A DNA stretch of 64,000 bases, taken from assembly GCF_000247695.1 (NCBI RefSeq), contig NW_004624855.1:3176171-3240170 (forward strand), in the 5' to 3' direction. Position 1 is the stretch's first letter; every line of letters begins with the position of its first letter. This document shows positions 48,601 through 60,280 of this stretch, piece after piece. The stretch comes from Heterocephalus glaber (Eukaryota > Chordata > Mammalia > Rodentia > Bathyergidae). Position numbers and translations under genes: made by a program. The notes under the pieces are model-generated. The model searched no databases. It saw only the letters and a program-made list of their open reading frames with translations, and was not told the DNA's origin.

Positions 48601-51188
48601 ATTTTTATATTTTGATAGAACATTTTACCTCAGAATTAACTCATCTCGCGCCATAACTTTGAAGTCTGTTTCACTCAGTCGAACCTATAATGAAAATTTT
48701 AAAAATGAAGTAAATACCCTTTTGAAATTAACGTAAAGCTGCTCCCAAGAGGAACTCTTGAGCCAGGCTATAATCTCACCAATCCCAGCACTTGGGAGGC
48801 CAAGGCAGGAAGATCTTGAGTTCAAAGCCAGCTTGGGCTACACAGTAAGTTTAAGTCCAGCCTGGACTACATAGCAAGGATATCTTAAAAAAGGGAACTC
48901 TGTACTAAGACCTATGTAACAACTCTTGAGTTTGAGATTATGGCTCAGTACTTCTTATCATATGTTTAAAAATATTATTTTATTAGAAAGAAGTTTTAAA
49001 AGGCAAAGTACTGGAGCTGGGCATAATGGTGCATGCCTGTAATCCCAGCTACTTGAGAATCTGAGACAATAAGATCACAAGTTCAAGGCCAGCCTGGACA
49101 GCTGAAGTGAGACTATCTCAAAATAAATTTTAAAAGGTGCTGGTATGTAGCTCAGTGCAAAGGCACTGGGTTCCATCCCCAGTACTGGGTTGGGGGTGGT
49201 GTTGGTAAAAACTGAGAAACAAAAATAACAAAGCTAGAAATGGATATGCCATGTGACCCAGCAGTCCCCTCGACACAACTCCAGTTTAGGATGGAACCCA
49301 GGGCCTAATGCATGACAGGCAAGCACTCTACCAATGAGCTACATTTCCAGCCCCTTCGATTTTTTGAGACAGGATCTTGCTGAATTGCCCAAGTGAGGCT
49401 TAGGCTTACAATCCTTTTGCCCTAGCCTCCTAAACAGCTCAATTATAGGCAGGTATCACCAAGTAGGACTAGCACTTGCACTCTTTAAGTGTATACCCCA
49501 GAGAAATTAAAACATGTTCATAGTAGCTTTATGTGAAAACAGCCAAAAACTATGACACATCTACACTATGGAATACTGATTAACAAGGAAGACTATTGAT
49601 ATATGAAACTTGAATAAACCCTGAGAAAACTATGCTGAATGAAAATATAATTTCAAAAAGATACTTCATGATTTCCTTTACGTAACACTCATGAAATAAG
49701 AGTTATAGAAATGGAAAACTGCTTAGCAGTTTCCAGGGATTTAGGGATGAAGCAAAAAGTTGGATGTTGCTATAAAGGAGTCAGACAAGAGCCTCAGGGT
49801 GATGCTTTGGATATGCTGATTGGTGAAGGTTACACAAAGCTAGACCTGCAAAAAAAAACTATATAGAGCTATACAAATACAGAGTGTATGTATTAACTGG
49901 GGAAATTTGAATTGGACTGTAGCAATGGCAATTTCCTGGTTTTCATACTGTTATTCAAGATGTCTGAAAGATACATAAAAAGTTAAATTTATTTTGCAAA
50001 GGTTCTATGTAGTTCAGGCAGGCCTCAAACTCGTGGTGATCCTCCTGCCTCACTCTCCCAAGTGCTGGAATTACAGCCATGTGCCACTATGCCCAGCTAT
50101 AAGATATTAACACTGAAAGAGGATCCATGATGTATGCACAGAACTTCCCTGTACATTTCTTTACAACTTCCTGTGAAATCTATAATTATTTCAAAAAAGT
50201 TAAAAAGGGAGCATAAACTGAAACTGTTTCATAAATCGAGAAGTATTTTGTTTTCCCTATACCAAGTAGTGATTGTAAGGGTGAGGTACTTACAGTTTAG
50301 TATAAAATTCAGGCATTATTAGTTTGTCTTTAAAGATACTTGGGTTGTAGCTATGTGGTAGAACACTTGTCTAATAAGCATGAGGCTGTAGGTTTGATCC
50401 CCAGCACACCCTCAACATATATTTCCAAGTGTAATATGAACCAATGACATAGTAGTATTACAAAAGGAAAGCAGGGAAAAACATTACACCAGATATGGAA
50501 AGACTGCCAGAGGAAGCACATAGTAATTCTCATGTTACTAATACACAATATAATTCTTTATTCATTTTATGTATTTGATTCAAAAAATGACTACAGAAAT
50601 TTCCATAATACATAACTAAGTTGTTCACTTAATTATTAACTCTAACAAGCATATACCTTGCTTCTCCCACTGCATCACAAATTCCTCCTAGAAACTACTA
50701 GTTTTTTTCAACACTGTGTGCATATGCATAGTATATATGTAACAGTAAGGAAAACTCAAGGTACAATACAGAATGGGGGAAAACAGGTTAGAAACAAAAC
50801 TTCAGGAAAAAGGTAGACTTAAAAACTAGTTAATCTCAAAGCCAGGCATGGTGGCGCACACCTGTAATCCTAGCACTTGGGAGACTGAGGCAGGAGGATG
50901 GCTGCCAGTTCGAAGCCCTGTCTCAAAACAAGCTAATCTAAAAAATATACAAGTGGTTTTAAAAGTTACAGTCACAGGGATTTAAATTAGGAAAAATGAA
51001 TATAGTAACTTGTGAAATAACCTTTCTTGAGGTGTATATGTATATATTTTAACAAAGATTATTATTATAAATGCAAGAGGTGAAAATTAAGGAAACAATA
51101 AAAAATCCCCTTAAGCTTTATTATTAAAAAAGTACTTAAAAACTGCTGAAAAGCATACCTTTTTGGGAAGAGGTTCTTCGTTGGTCAT
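30050..51188 (-). CDS. WTAP: WTAP, pre-mRNA-splicing regulator and m6A writer subunit, seven coding exons
   Basis: WTAP is the scaffold subunit that brings METTL3-METTL14 to nuclear speckles for N6-methyladenosine addition to mRNA. It also affects splicing. Coding exons are 51159-51188, 48629-48684, 45049-45107, 43755-43882, 38591-38769, 32011-32165 and 30050-30633. They sum to 1191 nt, 396 codons plus stop, the human length. Visible parts are a basic nuclear-localisation stretch PKKVR (residues 8-12), a long Glu/Gln/Lys-rich coiled coil (about 65-250), and a Ser/Gly/Asn-rich disordered tail (about 250-396) ending VNVQGSVL. Differences from human as I know it are a few substitutions in the tail. 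The start [10 protein letters not shown] matches the family. All splice sites are GT-AG. The frame is intact. Confidence 0.97.
30634..32010 (-). repeat. WTAP intron before last exon
   Basis: Contains a forward B1 (about 30838-30950), a forward ID (31252-31334) and a reverse B1 fragment (about 31726-31812). Confidence 0.72.
32011..32165 (-). CDS. WTAP: WTAP exon 7
   Basis: It encodes [18 protein letters not shown] to [10 protein letters not shown]. The acceptor is TTTGCAG and the donor GTAAGG; it is 155 nt. Confidence 0.96.
32166..36300 (-). repeat. WTAP intron 6, 3' part, SINE-rich
   Basis: B1-like copies lie at about 32452-32590 and 35568-35680. Reverse B1 copies lie at about 32940-33055, 33275-33390 and 34897-35012. 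IDs are at about 33475-33551 (+), 33688-33777 (-), 35131-35218 (-) and a short one at 36048-36092 (+). The stretch 33830-34880 shows none. Confidence 0.7.
36400..38586 (-). other. WTAP: Repeat-free stretch: candidate 3'UTR of the short WTAP isoform
   Basis: About 2.2 kb with no SINE, directly downstream of exon 6 and its read-through stop. Minus-strand ATTAAA hexamers are at 37549-37554 and 37554-37559, and an AATAAA is near 36398. The human short isoform ends by intron retention at this exon. The extent here is inferred. Confidence 0.45.
38587..38589 (-). other. WTAP: Read-through stop codon for the 151-residue WTAP isoform
   Basis: If exon 6 is not spliced, the split codon becomes AGG (Arg) and the next codon is TAA. 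This gives a 151-residue protein ending TPDR, as for the known human short isoform. Confidence 0.75.
38591..38769 (-). CDS. WTAP: WTAP exon 6
   Basis: It encodes [19 protein letters not shown] to [10 protein letters not shown] plus AG. The acceptor is TTTGCACAG and the donor GTAAAC; it is 179 nt. Confidence 0.96.
38770..43754 (-). repeat. WTAP intron 5, SINE-rich
   Basis: A reverse B1 lies at about 39085-39238. Forward B1s lie at about 40099-40258 and 40495-40622. IDs on + are at about 40709-40797, 41033-41115 (old), 42333-42421, 42548-42608 (truncated) and 42742-42836. IDs on - are at about 41721-41800 and 41874-41957. A 16-17 base G run is at about 41805-41821. The stretches 39240-40095 and 42840-43754 show nothing recognised. 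Confidence 0.7.
43755..43882 (-). CDS. WTAP: WTAP exon 5
   Basis: It encodes [19 protein letters not shown] to KEQEMQECT. The donor is GTAAGT; it is 128 nt and ends in phase 0. Confidence 0.96.
43883..45048 (-). repeat. WTAP intron 4 with three ID SINEs
   Basis: Forward copy at about 44289-44388, reverse copy at about 44573-44662, and a 5'-truncated forward copy at about 44876-44928. Confidence 0.75.
45049..45107 (-). CDS. WTAP: WTAP exon 4
   Basis: It encodes [19 protein letters not shown] plus one base. The acceptor is TTAG and the donor GTAAGT; it is 59 nt. Confidence 0.95.
45108..48628 (-). repeat. WTAP intron 3, SINE-rich at its 3' side
   Basis: A reverse ID lies at about 45223-45306, preceded by a G run. 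B1-like copies are at about 45726-45835, 45841-46010 and 46068-46180. IDs are at about 46972-47066 and 47685-47775, and a reverse B1 at about 48300-48413. The stretches 46260-46960 and 47780-48290 show nothing recognised. Confidence 0.7.
48629..48684 (-). CDS. WTAP: WTAP exon 3
   Basis: It encodes [18 protein letters not shown] plus AG of an Arg codon. The acceptor is ATTATAG and the donor GTAAAA; it is 56 nt. Confidence 0.95.
48685..51158 (-). repeat. WTAP intron 2: B1 copies and an L1 3' end
   Basis: B1-like copies lie at about 48757-48895, 49012-49130 and 50844-50935. The L1 remnant is listed separately. Confidence 0.7.
49225..50215 (+). mobile_element. Old L1 3' end
   Basis: It shows the ordered signature of an L1 ORF2-end/3'UTR: 'tgccatgtgacccagcagt', 'tgttcatagtagctt', 'actatggaatactgatt' and 'tgaataaaccctgagaaaac'. 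'gcttagcagtttccaggg' and 'atttgaattggactgtagc' follow. It is interrupted by old SINE pieces (about 49262-49480 and 49997-50100). Confidence 0.8.
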
Positions 51189-51196
51189 CTTGAATC
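51159..51196 (-). CDS. WTAP: WTAP exon 2 with start codon
   Basis: The acceptor is TTTTTTTAG, followed by eight untranslated bases GATTCAAG and ATG at 51186-51188. It encodes [10 protein letters not shown], with donor GTATGC. The coding part is 51159-51188. Confidence 0.95.
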
Positions 51197-54156
51197 CTAA
51201 AAAAATAAGGTTGGGGAAAAGAGGTTCAATTGACTCTCTTACAATTAAAGTAGAACAAAAAATACTGGTTCTTTCAAATCAATTTATTAGCAAATTAAGT
51301 TATATTAAATCAACAGATTTTTAAAATTTTAAATCTTTTATTTTAGAATAGTTTTAATTTTTAAAAGAGATGATACAGGGCCAGGGATTTAGATCAGTGA
51401 TTCCACCGCTTGCCGTGCAAGCGCAAGGACCCGAGTTCGATCCCCAGTACAGAAAAAAAAAGAGAGAAATGAAATGGTATCAGAGTTCCTGTATACTCAA
51501 TACCCAGTTTCCCATTTAACATCTTTCATTATTATGGCTGTTAGGTAAATCTTACAAACTCCTTACAAAAGACAAATCTTATAGTGAAGTGATAAGTAGG
51601 CTGAAGTCAGATATTGACCTCAGGCAGTAAGCTAGGCATATTGCTGAGGGAATACAGAAAGGTATTATCTGTTTCTAAGCCCTTCCTCCTACAGCATTAT
51701 GCTGTTACAGTAAGGTAGACTCTACCATAATTACGAGAGTTCAGTGCTCTCCAATGGCTTCATATTTTTAAAATAGTATTTATATTTAATGAAAATATTA
51801 CTTTTTTATTCCCACACTTTTATGCCACAGAATATTTCAAAATTAGCTCCTTTATAAATTTATACAAAACTTGCTTGATCCTGTTGCAAATAAGTACAGT
51901 AGAACATGTAAGTGGAGAATCACTTTATAATACTTTTTAGAATGAATGCCAATAGCAGTTATTACTTTTTTGGTACCGGGGATCGAACTCGGGTTCTTGC
52001 ACTTGAGTAGCAGGCAGCGAAACCACTAAGCTAAATCCTCGGGCCAGTTATTACTTTTTAAAACAAATTCACACACTAAAAAAAGCTCCTGAAGAGAAAC
52101 AGACTTGCAACAAACATAGCATATATATTAAAATATAAGACTGGGAAAATGTGTAAGATAGGAACTGACACATGAAATGTTCATAAGAAAATTCTATGAA
52201 CACTAAAGTATTTGAATCAGTTTTGGGTACCCATACAGATTTTTTTTAAAGCATCTAAATTGTAAGCCAGGTGTGTGTCACATGCTGTGATCATGGCACT
52301 GGAAAGTGTGAGGCAGGAGGACTGAGTTCAAGGGCAGCCTGGGTTACATAGGAAAGACCATCTCAAAACCAAACCAAAAACAAAAGAACTAATTTGTGCT
52401 TAAAATAATATAATTTATACAAATTAAGAAATGAAGGTAGGTGTGATTTTGTACATCTGTAATCCCAGCACTTTGGAAGACTGAAGCAGGATCACAAATT
52501 CAAGCCCAGCCTGGGCAACTCAGCAAGACCATCTCAAAAACAAACAAAACACACACACAGAAAAATAAGAGTTCTTACCCTGAAAACACTTCTGCTGCTT
52601 CCTCATACTAGTATTAAAATTTGACCAGGAGATGAACCACTCTAGTTATTCCTAGGTATCATTTCTAACAGCACATTTATAAATCTTCTTACATTTAAAA
52701 ATATCTCCACCAAGTTCAATCCCCAGTACCAAAAAGAAAAAAAAAAATCTCCAGTTTAACTACTAAAAATTTGACCACAGAATGTGGAAGCAAGTTCTTA
52801 GAAAGCACATTATTTTTTAGTGAATATGAGATTTCTCAGATGATGATTTTTCAGTATCATTTTTACATACAAAACCAACTCTATAAATCAAGCATTCTAA
52901 TTATACTATCATTAAACCCTAGTTTTCAGATTATGTTGTGCTGAAGGAATCAATATTTTAGGGGGGAAAAAAAATCATAAACTGACCATAGCATAAATTA
53001 CTGACTTGCTTCCTCTCTTGGAAAATCTTATGTGGGCCAGGGTATAGTACAATGATAAGGCAACTGCCTACTCTTGACTTGATCCCGAGTGCTGCAACTC
53101 TCCCCTCAAAAACCAACTGAAAAAACCTCATAGGATATAACAAATAGATCAAACCTAAATGTATCATTTGTTTCTGAGCTTACTAATACAATGTGCTTTT
53201 TGTTTGTGTTTTGAGATGGGGGTCTTTTGTCATCCAGGCTGACCTCCAAATCCTAGGTTCAAATGAGCCTTCTGTCCTAGTCTCCCAGTAGCTGAGACTA
53301 CAGATACATGTAAACATACCAACTCTGTAATTTGTTATGTTGATCAAGTTTCTATCCTATGAAGTCAAGAACATTTTCTATAAGACAGAGTCTATGTTTT
53401 TCTATTTTTTTTTTTTTGGTACCAGGGATTGAACTTGGGTCCTTGCACTTGCAGGGCAGGCGGCAGAACCACTGAGCTAAATCCCTGGTCCTATGTTTTT
53501 CTATTTTTAAAAAATTAGTCCCCATTTACCTTTTCAACCCTTACTGCCCAATTTATATATCTGCTTAGTAGTAACAGGCTGGTCAGTGACTATCTTAATC
53601 TAGTAGCAGCCTTTCTACTCATTTGGGAAACCCAAATCACGTTTATCTCCACAGAGGTCTAACTGCTTCTATTTTTGCATGTTTATAATGTGTCTTCACT
53701 CCATTAGACTACCTAAAAGTCTTAAACTCAAAAAAATCAAAACTGACATTTTTTTTGGAATTTCCCATTTGTCCAGAACTAAACATAGTAAGTAAACATA
53801 AATAATCTTTTTAATTAAAAAACTCATCTACAAGCTGGGGATGGTGACACACGCCTGTGATCTCAGCACTTAGGAGACTGAGGCAGGAAGATTATCCTAA
53901 GTTTAAGGCCAACCTGGGCTACATAGTGAAACCCTGTCTCAGAAAAACCAAAAGTAAAACCAAACCAAACAAAACACACACACACAAGAAACAACAAAAA
54001 TCCTCATCTATAATTTTAGCCATTTGAACTATACATATTTAACTAGCCTGTGTGTATGTGTATCTATGTCACTAATCTCGTTAAAACCTAAAGGCTTCTC
54101 AATACGGTACATCCTTTGCTATCCTCTCATATCTTCCTTCATAATTCTTATTTGTA

Positions 54157-54217
54157 GCCTGACATTTTATACTTGATCTTAGCCAAAAGGCCGAGAAGCA
54201 ATGCCTGACATTTTATA
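54157..54217 (-). pseudogene. U2 snRNA 5'-end fragment with 15-bp direct repeats
   Basis: Positions 54172-54202 on the minus strand equal the first 31 nt of U2 snRNA with one change (third base). They include the segment GGCCTTTTGGCTAAGATC. It is flanked by GCCTGACATTTTATA at 54157-54171 and 54203-54217. It has no poly-A tail. This matches the class of short, 3'-truncated snRNA pseudogenes. It is not functional. Confidence 0.92.
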
Positions 54218-55871
54218 TACTTACTGTTTTCGCAAATTATAAAGTAGTAAGCTCCATAATAGAATTGTCATTCTCTGATGCTGTCCTAGTGCCTACAGGG
54301 CACTAAAACATGTTAAATGAAAGTATGAACAAATGAATTTGTTTCAATTAGTAAAATCGTAAAGGTGAACTTGTTTGAATAGACCAACCTAAAACTTGTC
54401 CAGCACTAATCAAGATGACCATCTCATTCCATAAGTTATAAAAATACAGACCTTAATGTAACAGGTCCTATGAGTTTTATGAGTGCTATTTTAAAAACAA
54501 AATTTATCCTTGTAGGTAGTCTACCTATAATCTATCTACTAGGAGCCCTACCAACTCTGTACATAGAATTTCAGTTGAAAAACTTAAAAGCTTATGAATG
54601 TTACTTAAAATAAATTTTAGCTCAAGTTTTATTATATGGTTCTACTACCTGATAACTTCCCCTAGGTTTACCTTTTTTTTTTGGTACTAGGGACCGAATC
54701 CAGGTATTTCACACTAAGTTACATCCCCAGTCCTAAATTCCCTAAGCTGAGCTTGAATGTGTGATCCTCCTGCCTGAGCCTCCCAGAGTAGTGGGATTAC
54801 AAGTGTGTGCCACCATGCCTACCTGTTTATTCTTGTAATAAATGGTTATTCAGATTTTTAGTCCATAAAAAATAAAATTAACTGAGCATATAACCTGTAA
54901 TCCCAGAACTGAGGGAGACTAAAGCAAGAGGACTGCAACCTGAGTCCAGCCTGGACAATTTAGCAAGATCCTGTCTCTTAGAGAGACCCTGTCTCAAAAC
55001 AAATAAAATGGGGCCGGGGATGTAGCTTGGCGGCACCATGCCTGTCTGGCAAGCGCAAGGTCCCAGAGTTCGATCCCGGGTAGCAAAAACAAAAAGCAAA
55101 CAACAATAAAACCCAAATCACAAAACAAATCAAATGTAGCTCTTAGATCACCCCTGAGTTTGTTCCACCACAAAACAAACCACACAAACAAAACCCCCCA
55201 AATAAAATGCAAACTTAATTAGCATCAAAGAGATACTAATCTGCTCATAAAGACATATATACATATATTTATATATACTTGGCAGAGGGGGTACCAGGGA
55301 TCAAACTCAGGACCTTACTCTTGCCAGGCAGGCGCTGTGCTGCTCAGCTACATCCCCGGCCCTTGCTTATAAGGACATTTAAAGGACAAGAAAACAAAGG
55401 AAGTTCTGTTAATACTGGTAAGAACATTGAACTTTGGTAATCAAAAAGGGATAGACAGGGCCAGGGATTTAGCTCAGTGGTTCCAGTGCCTGCCTCGCAA
55501 GTGCAAGGTCCCGAGTTAGATCCCTGGTACAAAAAAAAGAAAGGGGTGGGGGGCAGACAGGGCTGGGGATGTAGCTCAGTTGTGCCTCATCTGCTGGAGC
55601 CTCAATTTACCCATCTCAAAAAAGATCACTACCATCATGGTCTAAAATTATTATGCCATTTTTGAAGATGGCACACGAATGGCATCATAGTATGATGAAT
55701 GGCACAAAATGGACATTAATTACTAGTTTTTCTCCCCATCAAAATAAAGACCCTAATCAATGTTCTCTGAAAAACCTAAAGGGAAAATTCATAGAATAAA
55801 AATGACAAAGGGTCCTCCTGTGTTTCTAAATTTTACTGAAAAAACTTGGTGAGCTCCAATTTTCAGAATTC

Positions 55872-55941
55872 TTAAACAGAAATTACTTTTATTTCTAACA
55901 TGGGCTTTAAACAGAAATTACTTTTATTTCTAACATGGGCT
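55872..55941 (+). repeat. Perfect 35-bp tandem duplication
   Basis: The unit begins TTAAACAGAAATTAC and ends ACATGGGCT. It occurs at 55872-55906 and 55907-55941 with no mismatch. Confidence 0.95.
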
Positions 55942-58900
55942 TATGTCTATTTCTCTTTGAAAAGTTTGGGGCTGGTAATGTAGTTCAGTGATAGAGTGAC
56001 TGCCTAGCTTAAGAGGCCCTGGGTTCAATCCCTAGTACTGGAGGGGGAGGAGGGGTGCTGGTGTTGGGTTGGGCACAGTGGTACACACCTATAATTCCAG
56101 CTACACAGGTAGCTGAGGCAGGAGAATCACAAGTTCCAGGCTAGCCTGGGCAATTTAGTGAGACACTGTCTCAAAACTAATAAAAAGGAATATAGCTGTA
56201 GTAGATCACTTCCCTAGCTTCTGTGAGGGCCCATGTTCAACCTCCAACATGGGAAAACAAACAAACAAAACCACCAAAAACAATTTCCTTGAGAGTCCCT
56301 GATATACCACAGTTAAATGCAATCTGACTAAAGGCAAATTACAATAGGTTTGAAATTTTTGGGGGGGGTATTGAACTCAGGACCTTGCGCTTGTGAGGCA
56401 GGTGGCGGCACCACTGAGCTAAATCCCCGGCCCAACTGAAATTTAAAAGCATCTACAACATTCAACTATTTAGTCAATATTAAACCTCGTTCTCAATTTT
56501 GACATACACTTTACATGAATGTAATAAGAATCTTATTCCTCACAGCAACTTTTTTTTAGCCTTTGAGAGGCACAATAATCACCTAAAGTCAATTTTACAT
56601 AAAGACAAAGGATATTCCATTTTCTAAGAGCAATCTATTTTTATATCAGAAAAATGAAATTTGGAAGCAATTAAAGTTGAATCCTAAATTTTGAGAAGAA
56701 AAAAATGAACACATACTCAGTGCTAAGAGTCAGACGTATCTAATAATCACAACTTTTCAAAGTCAAAGTTAGTCCCCATTTCCCAGCATGAATGAAAGTG
56801 ACTAAGTCATTCGGTGACTTTCTCAAGTTAAAACAACCACTTATAACTCGGTGTTACGGCCCTAAATTCAGTGTCTCTCAAAGGCTTGCAACTCCCAAAG
56901 ATGAGCACATAATTCTCCTATTCCCCCCATCTTCGATAATGATTAAACTCAGCTAAGGTAGATATGAAGACATAAGGAAAACCAAAGCAAAACAGAAAAA
57001 ATTCACTCTGGCTACCTTTTAGCAAGTTTAAGATGATTATTTTTAAAATTATGTAAAGGGTTGTTATTTTGTAAATAATTTAGAAATATTTCAAATTCAG
57101 AATGTCAAAAACACCATTTACTCATATTGCTTTAACACAGAAAGCTTGGGAGGTGGAGTTCAGTTTTGGTTGGTTAGGTGCCTAGCATCCCACAAGTTTC
57201 TTGGCTCTTAGCATTATGATCTTAAATTAGGCAACTCAGGTCTCTGTAGAAAAGCAAGCACGAGCAAATTCAACTTCATTAAGTAGGCATGTACCTCAAT
57301 GACATAAGTTACAAATGGATGTAAGAAATCAGTCATCTGATACAATAGTAGCCTTATCACTACATTTCTGGGTATCCTTAAAGAATTAGAAAACCATCTT
57401 TTCCTTACTGTTCTATCAATCAGTTATGTGTGTGATCTTGAGCAAGTCATTAACCATATGGGCTTCAAGTTTCCAAATCAGCAAAAAGAGAATACGTACC
57501 AATTTGACCTGCTTCACAAAGGGCAGTAAATCTCAATGCTTTCAATACCATAAAAATGCTGAACAGCCAGGTGTAGCGGCACAGGCTCTCCAACCCAGCT
57601 ACTTGGGATGATGAGGCAGGAGGAACACAAGTTCGAGGCCAGCCTGGGCAACCTAGCAAGTTTTAGTCTCAAAATAATAAAAATGGTCTGAGGATATAGC
57701 TCAATAGTATAGCACTTGCCTAAAATCAGAAAGCCCTGGGTTCAGTTCCCAGTACCAAAAATAAAACAGCTAAACAATTAACAATTTCAAATAAAACACT
57801 AACAACAGGAAAAGAAAACTTTAAAAAGCATTTAAAATCCACTCAACTACATATTCAAAGGTGGAGAACACTTATTTATAGTACTGAATTCTACTCTGAT
57901 GGAACATCCTAATATTACATCTATAATATTTGTACACTACTATGGTAATATAAGTATTTAGAGGCAGAGAAGTGAAATAATTAAAAATAAAAACAAAACT
58001 TAAATGCTACCAACTCTTGTTTAAAGACCCACCAAAGTAAAAAAGCAAGATACACGTGCATTATACGATAAAGATCTAGAATGCTAAATAAACAGTATTT
58101 TCAAGGGAATTCTATACTATATGCATACAAGGCATTACAGACCTTGAAAGCTGTAATAGACTCCACAAATATAACTGTTACAACTCTCATTTCCACATGA
58201 AAGGGCTACTACTATACATCCTTTAGGATATCAGAAATTTTGTAGTTTTCCTCACCACTAAAAAATGTTGAAGATATTGCCCTGTTTAGGATACTGGAAA
58301 TCCAAAAGCACTCTTAAAAATACACCTTTCCAAACCCTTAAAATTTAACCTCAATCGCATCACAAAGCTACCGTATAGGCTGTAATCTTTCTCCAATTTA
58401 CCTAATCAAATGCTACTGAATGAAATAAGTAAACACATTTAGCTATCTAGAAAACATTCTTCCCTCGTAGTATTTTTAAATGAGATTTTAAACGTCTATG
58501 TCTACCTATCGTGGCAAACCTGATGGTCAAAACTGTTAAGTAAACAAAAGATGACAGATCCATGATTTCTGCTAATCTTCCGAAGCAACAGAAATACGTG
58601 AAAATGTAGATGAAACAAGCACAAATACAACTTATGCCTGTAACACGCTCATTGATGCATTTTTCTACTGGGCAAAAGAATCGTTATTTACAACTATAGT
58701 AAGATTTTTATAGTCCTTGGGGATCAAACAAATTAACTTTCTTCATTATCAAAACAGGAACTTGGGTTTTTCCACTGTCTTCACTTACTTATGAAAAGCG
58801 GTTTTAAAAACCATCTGTTTCATAGGAATTCAAGATGAGACTTGAAGTTCAAAAAGATTTTCGAATTTTTGAAAGCTGTCCCAAAAAACCTTAAAATTCT

Positions 58901-58959
58901 CCCTCCCAATACATGCACTCATTTAAAAATGGAAGTCTAGAGCAGAACGTAGCTGCAGT

Positions 58960-60280
58960 GCCACCCCACTGCGTGACGTGAAATGTGGCACACCAGTCCT
59001 TCCTCTTCCCCGGGTAGAACTCGTCGCTGCCGCCAGGTCCCCGGGAGCCGGCCCAGGACAGTGGGAGGGAGCGACAAAGGCGGGGAGAAGAGGAGCGCGG
59101 CCACCGGCCCGGAAAGGCGGCCTCCCAGACTCTGAGGGCGCTAAAAGCGGAGGAAAATGGCCTCGGGCGCGGAAACGTCTCTGCGGGCAACTAAGGGCCG
59201 CGGATAGCGCGGCGGCCAGCTCCGCCTGGGGCCTGAGTCCTCTTCCGGCCCTGTACGCCCCTTCCCAGCCGGGGGCGGCCGCGACTCGGTCCTCTGAGCC
59301 CCCGCTTGCTCCTGCCGCCCGCCAGCACCTACCTCTGCAGACCCCAGCCGCGCGGGCGCCGCCAGTCACCCAGGCTGAGGCTGCACCCCAACCGCTGGCC
59401 CCGCCACGCTCCTTCCGTCGAACCCCGTCGCTCCCCTTTATTTGCAGGTCTCGCTGCCACAAAATGGCGCTGAGGGAGGAAACCGGCCTTGCCGACCGGC
59501 CCTGCCCCGCCCCACCCCGACGCCCGGCTCCCTCCGCCCCGCCCCACAGCCCGCCCGACCACAACCGCCAGCCGCTCGCCATGATAGTCCAGCCCGCTCA
59601 CCGAGCAGTCGCCTCCACGGCGCGGCCGCAGTCACCCTTGCCCGTGGCTGGGTCCCGCTGGGGGCGTAAGGCGAGGACGGCCGGTGGCCGCTTTAGCCCA
59701 AACGGAGCTTCGAGGAGTAAGGGAACAGCTGCAGCCCTCCGGCGCGCCCCGACCCAGTCCCCAAGTCTGGCGCGTGCCCCGCGGCCGCCGGGGCTCACCG
59801 CACTCGCTGGGGGCGGGGAGGGAAGCGGCTGAAGAGAGGGATGGGCTGGAGAGGTCGGAGGTCAGCCGCGAGGCATCACGGACGGTGGTCCCCGGGTGGA
59901 AGCGTTCGGCTGGGCCACCTGCAGCTGCGGTGCGGCCTGAGGCGGAGGGATCTGGGCGAAGGAGGCGCGTGATTGGTCACATCGTGGTGCAGCACAAGTC
60001 TGTGATGCTTCCGCGTTCTGGCGGCCAGGTGCAGCCTCAAAACCCGAGCAGTGGGAGGAAATTATACATGTGTGAGACCTACTCTCGCCTTGGGTGTTTT
60101 GAAACTCCTGGCGACCTCTCTTTCGCCGCGGCGAGTGGCGTCTGGGCCGCTGGTTCATCCTGCCTCGATGTCTCTTCAGGCAAAGCCGAGGAGCTATTGT
60201 TCTCCTGTGGAGGGAGGTTGTGCCTGTGTTGGCGGCCCTGGGGACATCTCTCGAAAAAACGAGGGGGAAGGAGAGCCCTG
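58960..60280. promoter_or_regulatory. WTAP CpG-island promoter
   Basis: A strongly CpG- and G+C-rich block with several GC boxes on the minus strand (near 59500-59550) and a CAAAATGGCGCTGAG YY1-type motif at about 59460. It contains the predicted non-coding exon 1 and extends about 700 bases upstream. Confidence 0.88.
59333..59490 (-). other. WTAP: WTAP exon 1 (non-coding), predicted
   Basis: The donor CAGAG|GTAGGT is at 59333/59332. The upstream sequence (GCCATTTTGTGGCAGCG, then CTGCAAATAAAGGGG) resembles the human WTAP 5' leader as I remember it. The start site near 59.47-59.5 kb is a guess from the YY1 motif and GC boxes. Confidence 0.6.

Larger units (their letters stand above)
51197..59332 (-). 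repeat. WTAP intron 1
   Basis: IDs lie at about 51377-51462 (+), 51966-52045 (-), 53403-53492 (-), 55285-55361 (-), 55458-55542 (+) and 56357-56434 (-). B1-like copies lie at about 52265-52385, 52440-52560, 53832-53990, 54888-55010, 56058-56185 and 57563-57680. A truncated ID is at about 52708-52745. From 57780 to 58900 there is no repeat, which may mark promoter-proximal conserved sequence. Confidence 0.7.

Noticed and set aside
58923..59582. 219-residue minus-strand open frame over WTAP exon 1
   Set aside because: It is Gly/Ala/Arg-rich and crosses the WTAP exon 1 donor. It is a composition artefact; the WTAP start is in exon 2.
58978..59832. 284-residue plus-strand open frame in the CpG island
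   Set aside because: Stop codons are rare in such G+C-rich DNA. The translation is Pro/Ala/Arg-rich low complexity, matches no family I know, and runs antisense to the WTAP promoter and exon 1.
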